Origin: Phycisphaerae bacterium | Lineage (GTDB): Bacteria > Planctomycetota > Phycisphaerae > Tepidisphaerales > Tepidisphaeraceae | Direction of reading: 5' to 3' | Length of the DNA: 6,323 bases | NCBI GenBank assembly: GCA_030448225.1 | Contig: JAUJNJ010000145.1 | Span: 1-6,323, forward strand | Shown here: in pieces, positions 1 through 5,621 of the stretch | Layout: every line of letters starts with the position of its first letter | Numbering within the stretch: position 1 is the stretch's first letter | Position numbers and translations under genes: made by a program | The notes under the pieces: model-generated | Told to the model about the DNA's origin: nothing | Database searches by the model: none | Seen by the model: only the letters and a program-made list of their open reading frames with translations

Positions 1-1068
1 CGACGGGACGTTGTCGAGGTAGAGCCGAGCGATCGCCAGCGTGCGGAGGTACTCGTCGGCCCCGGCCATGCGGACGACGCGCCCGCGGAGGACATCCTCG
101 TTCGTGCTGTCGTCGAACGGCCCGTGGACGGCCGGGTCCCACTCCTGCGCTCGGCCGAGCGGCGTGTTCTCGCGCTGGAACGGCCAGTGGATGAAGGCGG
201 TGTAACTGCCGGTTGGGGAATGTTGATAGCCGGGAGGAATTGTCTGAGACCTTGCGAAGACGCCGGGGTGACGCGCCTCGATCTCACGGATCTTCCCCAT
301 TGATTCAGCGATGAACTTGTTCTCGCGGCTCGCACGCACCGCGTGGGCGTAATCTTGCATGTCGCGGATCGCGGCCATGTGCTCGACCCGCTCGCGGACG
401 AACTCGATGTGGCCGATCATCATCGTCGCCGAGGTGTTCAGGCCCTCCTCGTGCGCGACGCGCATCACGCGGAGCCAGTCGTCGCCGGTGGCCTTGCCGA
501 TGCCGATGCGGCGGCGGACGCGCGGGGCGAAGATCTCGCCGCCGCCGCCGGGGATCGTGTCGAGGCCGGCCGCGTGCAGGCGGCGGATGATCTCGCGCAC
601 GTCCATGTTGAAGAACCGCTCGAACTCGACGAACTCCGGCGGGCTGAACGCGTGGATGTGGACGGTCGGGAACTCGCGCTTGATGAACCGCAGCAGGTCC
701 TCGTACCACTCCAGCGGAAGGCGGTCGTTCATGCCGCCCTGCATGAGGATCTGCGTGCCGTCGATCGCGACGAGCTCGCGGATCTTCTCGGCGATCTTCG
801 CGTAGTCGAGCGTGTAGCTGTCGGCGTCGTCGTGGTCGCGGCGGAACGCGCAGAACGTGCACTTGGCCGTGCAGACGTTCGTGTAGTTGATGTTCCGGTC
901 GATGACGTAGGTGCGGTAGTCCTGCGGGTGCAGCCGCTGCGTCACGGCGTGGGCCCACTGCCCCAGATCGTGGAGCGATGCGTTGGCGTGGAGTTCCAGC
1001 GCCTGCGCGTCGGTCAGGCGGGCCCGGCCGACGATGACGGCGTCGATGTCGAAGGAAAGCGTGCTCAC
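1..1068 (-). CDS. mqnC: Cyclic dehypoxanthinyl futalosine synthase (MqnC), 3' end cut by window edge
   Basis: Radical-SAM enzyme that cyclises dehypoxanthine futalosine in the futalosine route to menaquinone; acts in the cytoplasm. The 356 visible residues hold the 4Fe-4S motif Cys66-x3-Cys70-x2-Cys73 inside INYTNVCTAKCTFCAF. INYTNVC is typical of MqnC, whereas the paralogue MqnE usually has INPTNVC. Further family signatures are QGGM (110-113), HAFSP, IPGGGGEI (172-179), ATMMIGH and YTAFIHWPFQ (289-298). The start is GTG at 1066-1068: no ATG, GTG or TTG lies in frame between it and the upstream stop at 1192-1194. No clear Shine-Dalgarno is visible. The C-terminus (tens of residues, judging by the family) is missing. 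Relative to the family as I remember it, there are two extra segments, about residues 240-285 and 306-333; the first has unusually many A/T-ending codons. It is divergent from the ACT-domain gene. Confidence 0.9.
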   Translation of the reverse strand, partial: MSTLSFDIDAVIVGRARLTDAQALELHANASLHDLGQWAHAVTQRLHPQDYRTYVIDRNINYTNVCTAKCTFCAFRRDHDDADSYTLDYAKIAEKIRELVAIDGTQILMQGGMNDRLPLEWYEDLLRFIKREFPTVHIHAFSPPEFVEFERFFNMDVREIIRRLHAAGLDTIPGGGGEIFAPRVRRRIGIGKATGDDWLRVMRVAHEEGLNTSATMMIGHIEFVRERVEHMAAIRDMQDYAHAVRASRENKFIAESMGKIREIEARHPGVFARSQTIPPGYQHSPTGSYTAFIHWPFQRENTPLGRAQEWDPAVHGPFDDSTNEDVLRGRVVRMAGADEYLRTLAIARLYLDNVPS

Positions 1069-1242
1069 GTCTAAATGGTACGAGAGGCGGAACCGCTCGA
1101 AAAGCGAGTCAGATCGCGGATCAGAACTTTCAGACGATGTGAAAGCCGAGTCGCGGCTCAGCGGGGCGCCGAGATGAACGCGCGAGCGTCGCTAACCCGC
1201 GAGCGGCTCGGGCGCCGGGTCCCGCTGATCGATCCATCCAGA

Positions 1243-1270
1243 TTGGCGCGTCGCCCGATCAGGGTATGCT
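1243..1270 (+). promoter_or_regulatory. Candidate sigma70-type promoter of the ACT-domain gene
   Basis: TTGGCG (1243-1248) is separated by 16 bp from TATGCT (1265-1270). Each hexamer matches four of six consensus positions. The -10 element lies about 40 bp before the ATG at 1310, a suitable distance. The divergent spacer 1069-1309 otherwise holds only short imperfect palindromes such as GATCGCGGATC (1112-1122). I found no convincing promoter for the minus-strand mqnC. Confidence 0.45.
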
Positions 1271-1295
1271 CACTCGACGTCCAGCTTACACCCGC

Positions 1296-1300
1296 GGAGG
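1296..1300 (+). promoter_or_regulatory. Shine-Dalgarno site of the ACT-domain gene
   Basis: GGAGG lies 9 nt before the ATG at 1310-1312 and supports that start. It is the clearest ribosome binding site in the window. Confidence 0.7.
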
Positions 1301-1309
1301 CAAGCTTCC

Positions 1310-1843
1310 ATGACCGCCCACGCCATCCTCACCGCCATCGGCTCCGACCGGCCCGGCCTCGTTGACGAGGTCACGCAGTTCATCTTCGACCGCGGCGGCA
1401 ACATCGAGGACAGCCGGATGGTCAACCTCCGCGGGCAGTTCGCGATGATGGTGCTCGTCGGCGGCAGCGACGCGGTGTTCGCCAAGGTGCGCGACGAGCT
1501 GCGCCAGCTCGAGCGCCACAGCGGCCTGCACGCCGAGCTGCGCCCCGCCGCCGCCGGCGACCGCGCCGCGGGCGGCGGGCAGGCCGTCCCCTACCGCCTG
1601 CGCGGGACCGGCATCGACCAGGCCGGGCTCGTCCACCGCGTCGCCCACCTGCTCCGCGCGCTCAACGTCAACATCGAGAGCCTCGACACGCACCTCAAGC
1701 CGGCCCCCTACACCGGCGCGCCGATGTTCGAGATGGAGATGATCGTCACCGTCCCCAAGGCCACCCCCGTGAGCGAACTGCGCCAGAAGGTCGGCGGCCT
1801 GTGCGACGACCTGAACTTCGACTGGGAGTTGGAGTCGCTATAG
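1310..1843 (+). CDS. Double ACT-domain protein, GcvR-like regulator
   Basis: A 177-residue protein made almost wholly of two ACT domains, about residues 3-78 and 95-177, joined by an Ala/Gly-rich linker (80-93). Each domain opens with the typical loop-helix pattern: GSDRPGLVDEVTQFIFDRGGNI at its start in the first (11 on), and GIDQAGLVHRVAHLLRALNV (101-120) in the second. ACT domains bind small ligands, usually amino acids, and often dimerise. Length and two-domain layout match GcvR, which in Escherichia coli binds GcvA to repress the glycine cleavage operon. No DNA-binding domain is present, so any transcriptional role would need a partner. No gcv genes or GcvA-type regulator lie in the window, so the GcvR role is inferred from architecture only. 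The ATG start is supported by a GGAGG site and by the first ACT strand beginning right after it. The stop is TAG at 1841-1843. Confidence 0.85.
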   Translation: MTAHAILTAIGSDRPGLVDEVTQFIFDRGGNIEDSRMVNLRGQFAMMVLVGGSDAVFAKVRDELRQLERHSGLHAELRPAAAGDRAAGGGQAVPYRLRGTGIDQAGLVHRVAHLLRALNVNIESLDTHLKPAPYTGAPMFEMEMIVTVPKATPVSELRQKVGGLCDDLNFDWELESL

Positions 1844-1886
1844 CGAGGGTGGAACCTCGGCGACGCGGAGAGGCGAAGAGAACGAG

Positions 1887-1942
1887 GATAGAGGAAGAGG
1901 TGGCGCCAGCGAACGCCCCGTCGTCTTCCGCCATCCTCTATC
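1887..1942. repeat. Inverted repeat joining purine-rich and pyrimidine-rich halves of a convergent spacer
   Basis: GATAGAGGA (1887-1895) is the exact reverse complement of TCCTCTATC (1934-1942), with a 38-bp loop. The left half of the spacer (about 1861-1900) is purine-rich and the right half (about 1919-1958) is pyrimidine-rich. It sits between the convergent ends of the ACT-domain and hydrolase genes, where a bidirectional terminator could be expected. The long loop and lack of a T-run make that uncertain. Confidence 0.4.
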
Positions 1943-1958
1943 TTCCATCCTCCATCTT
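1931..1958. repeat. Two tandem copies of a 14-bp pyrimidine-rich unit
   Basis: CCATCCTCTATCTT (1931-1944) is followed at once by CCATCCTCCATCTT (1945-1958); the copies match at 13 of 14 bases. It lies in the non-coding spacer between two convergent genes. Confidence 0.75.
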
Positions 1959-1984
1959 CGTATTAAGGTCCTTCGCGGTTCACC

Positions 1985-2980
1985 TCACCGCCCCGCGATG
2001 CGGGCGAGGAAGTCGCGCAGCGCGCGGAAGATCAGCGCGCCGCCGACCTCGAGCATCTCGGTGCTCTTGTGGTTCGCCCCCTCGATCACGAGGCGCTCGA
2101 CCGGCCCGCCGGCGGCGGCGGCGAGGCGGTCGCTCATCGCGTAGGGGATCAGGCGGTCGCCGGTGCTGTGGGCGATGAGCGTCGGGCAGAGCACGCGCGG
2201 CATCTTGCGCACGCTCTCGAAGCGGTGGCGGATGAACCACCAGATCGGCACGTGCGGGTGCGTGTGCCGCGCGACGTCCGGGATGCTCGTGAACGTGACG
2301 AGCGTGATCAGCCCCGCCACGTCCTGCCGGGCGGCCAGGTCGATCGCGACCGCGCCGCCGAGGCTCGCGCCCGACGCGACGATCTTCGCGTGGTCCACGT
2401 CGCGCCGCGACCGCAGGTGCCGCCACACCGCGTCGGCGGTGTCGTAGCAGGCGGCCTCGCTGGCGCGGCCCTCGGACAGGCCGAAGCCGACGTACTCCGG
2501 CGCCAGCACGTTCGTGCCCGTGCGGCGCATGCGCTCGACGATGTGGAGCGTCTCGGCGAGGAACATGTCGTTGCCGTAGAAGAACAGCATCGTCGGGCAC
2601 GACGCCGCGTGCGGGTGCGGCGCGCCGTCGGCGGTCTGCGCCGGCGCGAACACGCCGGCGATCCGCTCGCCGCGGCTCGTCGTCAGCGACAACCGCTCGG
2701 CGCCGGCCGGCGTGTCGAACCGCGCCAGCGCGTGCCCCTGCGACCACTGCCCGGGGAAGATCAGCTTGTCCTGCGCGCGGAACAGCCGCGCCAGCTCCCG
2801 CGCCTTCGACGGCGCGGCCAGCGCCAGGCGCCCCGCCTCGCGCAGGTGCGCCCGCAGCGGCGGGCGCGGCGCCCGGACGCGCGGCGGCGTCCGGGGCGCG
2901 GGCGTGAGATCGTCGTCGAACGTCGTGGAGGCCAATCCGTCGAGCTCCGCGACCTGGTCCATCAGCTGCGCGTCGTCCAT
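1985..2980 (-). CDS. Alpha/beta hydrolase
   Basis: A 331-residue alpha/beta-hydrolase-fold protein. Counted from the chosen ATG (2978-2980), the nucleophile elbow GASLGG places the catalytic serine at 206, the acid is Asp275 in HSTGD, and the histidine is His304 in GANHK. FYGND (134-138) is the probable oxyanion-hole loop after strand beta 3, and EYVGFGLSEGR continues the fold. The pattern resembles the S33/BEM46-like hydrolases, whose substrates vary widely, so none is assigned. The first ~70 residues are a low-complexity Pro/Arg/Ala-rich extension without a clear signal peptide or membrane segment. A GTG at 2987-2989 would add three residues; the ATG was preferred because neither has a strong Shine-Dalgarno. 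The stop is TGA (1985-1987). The gene is convergent with the ACT-domain gene and divergent from the acyltransferase gene. Confidence 0.88.
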   Translation of the reverse strand: MDDAQLMDQVAELDGLASTTFDDDLTPAPRTPPRVRAPRPPLRAHLREAGRLALAAPSKARELARLFRAQDKLIFPGQWSQGHALARFDTPAGAERLSLTTSRGERIAGVFAPAQTADGAPHPHAASCPTMLFFYGNDMFLAETLHIVERMRRTGTNVLAPEYVGFGLSEGRASEAACYDTADAVWRHLRSRRDVDHAKIVASGASLGGAVAIDLAARQDVAGLITLVTFTSIPDVARHTHPHVPIWWFIRHRFESVRKMPRVLCPTLIAHSTGDRLIPYAMSDRLAAAAGGPVERLVIEGANHKSTEMLEVGGALIFRALRDFLARIAGR

Positions 2981-3089
2981 GTACCGCACTCGCCCCGCGG
3001 CCGGCCCCGCACGCGCGGCGACCGGCGACTCGAAATAAGTGAGAAGCCGTCTTCACGTCCCGCGGCCACCGCCGCGAAACCCGCGCGCC

Positions 3090-3101
3090 GGGGACGTCCC
3101 C
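3090..3101. promoter_or_regulatory. Perfect 12-bp palindrome in divergent spacer
   Basis: GGGGACGTCCCC reads the same on both strands and is flanked by GC-rich arms that extend the symmetry imperfectly. It lies about 110 bp upstream of the hydrolase start and could bind a dimeric regulator. In such GC-rich DNA chance cannot be excluded. Confidence 0.3.
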
Positions 3102-3129
3102 CGGGCGCCGGTCGTGCCCGAACCGACCA

Positions 3130-3153
3130 CCGCCACGGCTGTTACCGTGGCGG
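3130..3153. promoter_or_regulatory. Strong GC-rich hairpin in divergent spacer
   Basis: CCGCCACGG (3130-3138) and CCGTGGCGG (3145-3153) form a perfect 9-bp stem around the six-base loop CTGTTA. No T-run follows on either strand, so it is unlikely to be a simple intrinsic terminator. It lies between the divergent starts of the hydrolase and OlsF-like genes and may be an operator or an RNA element of either leader. Confidence 0.45.
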
Positions 3154-3215
3154 CGCGCCGGCGGGCTGGCAATATGCCCACGCGGTCGCCAACTCGCAAC
3201 AGGCAATTAATGACA

Positions 3216-3225
3216 AACTTAAGTT
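3216..3225. promoter_or_regulatory. AT-rich palindrome upstream of the OlsF-like gene
   Basis: AACTTAAGTT is a perfect 10-bp palindrome about 43 bp before the ATG at 3268. It lies in a markedly AT-rich island (about 3201-3232) within a very GC-rich region, and AGTTGG (3222-3227) also pairs with CCAACT slightly upstream. The composition suggests a promoter or operator zone, but I could not identify -35 and -10 elements with correct spacing on either strand. Confidence 0.35.
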
Positions 3226-3267
3226 GGTGTAACGGCCGGCTCACACCGCGCGTCTAGCGTGCCCGCC

Positions 3268-5174
3268 ATGCTGCTTCACGGACCCACGGATGGCTCCCCC
3301 CGCCCCGCCGCACGTGACGCCGCTCGGCAGTCGCGCCTGTTCGAACTCGGGCCGAGCGCCGCGGGCCACGCCGACCACCTCGGCGCCCGCCTGCGGGCGA
3401 CGGTGGCGCGGCCGCTCGAGTGGCTGCTGTGGGTCGACCAGCTCAACCGCACGTACGACCGCTGCGCGCCGGCGGGCAGCTTCCAGGCGTTCCTCGCCCG
3501 CGTGCTCGACGACCTCGGCGTGCGCGTCCGCGTCGCCGGGCGGACCTCGACCGCGTGCCGCGCGACGGCGCGGTCGTCGTCGTCGCCAACCACCCGTTCG
3601 GCGCGCTCGACGGCATCATCCTCGCCTCGGTGCTCGCCGGCGTGCGGCCGGACGTGAAGGTGATGGCCAACTACCTGCTCGGCCGCATCCCCGACCTGCG
3701 CGATTTGTTCCTGTTCGTCGACCCGTTCGGCGGCGGCGGCGCCGCGGCGGCCAACGCCGCGCCGATGCGCCAGAGCCTCCGCTGGCTGAAGGACGGCGGG
3801 ATGCTCGCCGCGTTCCCGGCCGGCGAGGTCGCGCACCTGAGCCTGCGCGACCGCCGGGTCACCGACCCGCGCTGGAACGACACGATCAGCCGGATCGTGC
3901 GCCGCACCGGCGCGTCGGTCCTGCCGGTCTACTTCGACGGGCGCAACGGCGCGCTGTTCCAGTTGCTCGGCATGATCCACCCGCGGGTCCGCACCGCGAT
4001 GCTCGCCCGCGAGCTGTACAAGAAGCGCGACCAGAGCATCGAGGTGCGCATCGGGTCCGTCATCCCCGCGCGGCGGCTCGGCGGCATCGCCGACGACGCG
4101 GACCTGGCCGAGTACATGCGCCGCCGTGTCTTCCTGCTCCAGCACCGCCCGCCCGCGGCGGAGGTCCCGCCGCGCGGCGGCATCCCAGTTAAACGACATG
4201 GTCTTCCTGGCAGCGCGACGACCGGGGAACCGATCATCCCGCCGGTCGACCCGGCGCTGCTCGCGGCCGACGTGGCGGCGCTGCCGGCGGGGCAGGTGCT
4301 CGTCGAGCACGACGACCACGTGGTGATCGAGGCGCGGGCGCCGCAGATCCGCAACGTCCTGCGCGAGATCGGCCGCCTGCGCGAGGTCTCGTTCCGCGCC
4401 GCGGGCGAGGGGACGGGCAAGTCGGTCGACCTCGACACGTTCGACTACGACTACGTCCACCTGTTCATCTGGAACCGCCCGCGGCGCGAGGTCGTCGGCG
4501 CCTACCGCCTCGGCCGCAGCGACGAGCTGCTCGCCGCCAAGGGCCGGCTCGGGCTCTACACGAGCACGCTGTTCAACTACGACGCCGAGCTCCTGCGCCG
4601 CCTCGGGCCGTCGCTGGAGATGGGCCGGTCGTTCGTGCGGCTCGAGTACCAGCGCTCGTACGCCCCGCTGCTGCTCCTGTGGCGCGGCATCGGCCGGTAC
4701 TGCGTCAACCAGCCCCGCTACCGCCGGCTCTTCGGGCCCGTGAGCATCAGCAACAGCTACCAGACCGTGTCGAAGCAGCTGATGGTGCAGTTCCTGCGGC
4801 TGCACCATTCGGCGGCGGCCGAGGGGGACCTCGTGCAGCCGCGCCACCCGTTCCACCCGCGCCCGATCCGCGGCTTCACCGACGGCCGCCCCTCGCAGCG
4901 ACTGGCGACTCTGATGGCAGACGGCGACGAGGTGTCGTCGCTCGTGTCGGAACTCGAGCCCGACCAGAAGGGGATGCCCGTCCTCGTGCGCCAGTACCTG
5001 AAGCTCGGCGCCAAGTTCCTCTCGTTCAACGTCGACCCGCAGTTCAGCGACTCGCTCGACGGGCTGATCGTGGTCGACCTCGCCGCGACCGAGGCCCGGG
5101 TGCTCGAGCGCTACATGGGCAAGGCGGGGTACGCGAGCTTCATGAGCCACCACCTGCCGCAGACGGTCGGCTGA
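3268..5174 (+). CDS. OlsF-like bifunctional acyltransferase (PlsC domain + OlsB-type GNAT), interrupted by a frameshift
   Basis: Two domains encoded in two reading frames. Residues 1-91 (ATG at 3268 to about 3540) are in one frame; the rest, to TGA at 5172-5174, is in the -1 frame. Joined, they give 635 residues. The first domain is a PlsC-like O-acyltransferase: NHPFGALDG (108-116) with the active-site His109 and Asp115, FPAGEVA (183-189) and PVYFDGRN (220-227). A linker (about 290-340) leads to an OlsB-type GNAT N-acyltransferase: IGRLREVSFR, GEGTGK (380-385), VGAYRLG, GLYTSTLF (429-436), GRSFVRLEYQ, LLWRGIG and FGPVSIS. This order is that of OlsF, where the C-terminal domain N-acylates ornithine and the N-terminal domain adds the second acyl chain to make ornithine lipid at the membrane. 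The amine substrate here is inferred. GTG at 3259 is an alternative start. There is no strong Shine-Dalgarno. A gene caller would probably report only the -1-frame part, 3420-5174. Confidence 0.8.
3535..3545 (+). other. Probable one-base deletion (frameshift) in the OlsF-like gene
   Basis: The family-like reading LGVRVRVAG ends at 3540 in one frame, and ADLDRVPRDGAVVVVANHPF begins at 3540 in the -1 frame. Adding one G to the GGG at 3538-3540 joins them without loss or gain of residues. No classic slippery heptamer is visible here, so a sequencing/assembly error or a recent mutation is more likely than programmed frameshifting. Confidence 0.75.
4185..4208 (+). other. Run of eight A/T-ending codons in the interdomain linker
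   Basis: The codons for residues 307-314 (PVKRHGLP) all end in A or T: CCA GTT AAA CGA CAT GGT and then CTT CCT. Nearly all neighbouring codons of this gene end in G or C. The patch sits exactly in the variable linker between the PlsC and GNAT domains, so it may be a small acquired or rapidly evolving segment. Confidence 0.55.
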
Positions 5175-5222
5175 GACCTCGCGGACGACCCGACGCCCCG
5201 CACGACCGCCTCGCGGCCGCCT

Positions 5223-5414
5223 GCGGCCATCGCGCCGCCCGCGGCCATCGCGCCGTCCACGACCTTCGCGCCGTCCACGACCTTCGCGCCGCCCGCGGCC
5301 ATCGCCGCCCGCGGCTTCGCCGTCCACGGCCAATTGCGCCGTCCGCGCCTTCGTGCCGCCCGCGGCCATCGCGCCGCATACGGCTTCGGCGCCACACGCC
5401 GCATCGGCGCCGCC
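5223..5414. repeat. Degenerate 18-bp tandem repeat (minisatellite), about 11 units
   Basis: Consensus RCGRCCWTCGCGCCGYCC. The first four units are exactly 18 bp: 5223-5240, 5241-5258, 5259-5276 and 5277-5294. They alternate between GCGGCCATCGCGCCG and ACGACCTTCGCGCCG types with CCC or TCC ends. Later units drift to 15-19 bp: 5295-5310, 5311-5325, 5326-5344, 5345-5361, 5362-5379, 5380-5397 and 5398-5414. In the frame of the preceding gene, past its stop, the regular units would encode hexapeptides such as PAAIAP and STTFAP. No coding evidence supports translation. Confidence 0.85.
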
Positions 5415-5462
5415 GGTTCCTTTTGCCCCGCCCGCCGCTGCTCGTCGGGGGCCGGATTTTCC

Positions 5463-5492
5463 TTGCCACGCCCGGCGGGGCCGCGTTAGGCT
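5463..5492 (+). promoter_or_regulatory. Candidate promoter of the exported-protein gene
   Basis: TTGCCA (5463-5468) matches five of six -35 positions. After 18 bp comes TAGGCT (5487-5492), matching three of six -10 positions. It resembles the TTGGCG/TATGCT pair at 1243-1270, which raises confidence slightly. A transcript starting near 5500 would have a leader of about 120 nt. The ATG at 5622 has no strong Shine-Dalgarno. Confidence 0.4.
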
Positions 5493-5621
5493 CTGCTCCC
5501 AACGGGGGGCGTTCCCATCCCACGATCCGTGGACAATCGCGACGACCGAGGCGGCGCAACACGCGCCGGCGGGCGCGTCGTGGCCGCCGGTCGCCCCTTC
5601 ACACCACCTGGGATTGACCTC

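Larger units (their letters stand above)
5175..5621. other. Non-coding spacer with minisatellite and leader of the next gene
   Basis: This 447-bp stretch holds no gene I can support. Its first part is a degenerate 18-bp tandem array (5223-5414), followed by a candidate promoter (5463-5492) and a leader of roughly 120 nt for the gene at 5622. CCACG-ATC-CGTGG (5520-5532) is a small hairpin in that leader. The acyltransferase frame stays open after its stop for about 100 codons, which is easily explained by GC content and repeat phase. Confidence 0.6.

Noticed and set aside
343..1074. A 243-codon plus-strand frame opposite mqnC
   Set aside because: Its Val/Asp/Ala/Arg-rich sequence is an antisense shadow of a recognisable radical-SAM enzyme.
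1980..3206. A 408-codon minus-strand frame overlapping the hydrolase, and a 387-codon plus-strand frame opposite it
   Set aside because: Both are Arg/Ala/Pro-rich shadows; the third frame encodes a complete hydrolase with its catalytic triad.
3210..3238. Possible promoters around ATGACA (plus) and TTGTCA (minus) in the AT-rich island
   Set aside because: The -35-like hexamers are good, but no -10-like sequence lies 16-18 bp downstream on either strand.
5223..5414. CRISPR array
   Set aside because: The units are contiguous 18-bp tandem copies without unique spacers, and no cas genes are present.
5426..5460. Possible terminator: CCCCG pairing with CGGGG, followed by GCCGGATTTT
   Set aside because: The stem is only five pairs around a 15-base loop, the T-run is short and displaced, and it lies about 250 bp after the stop.
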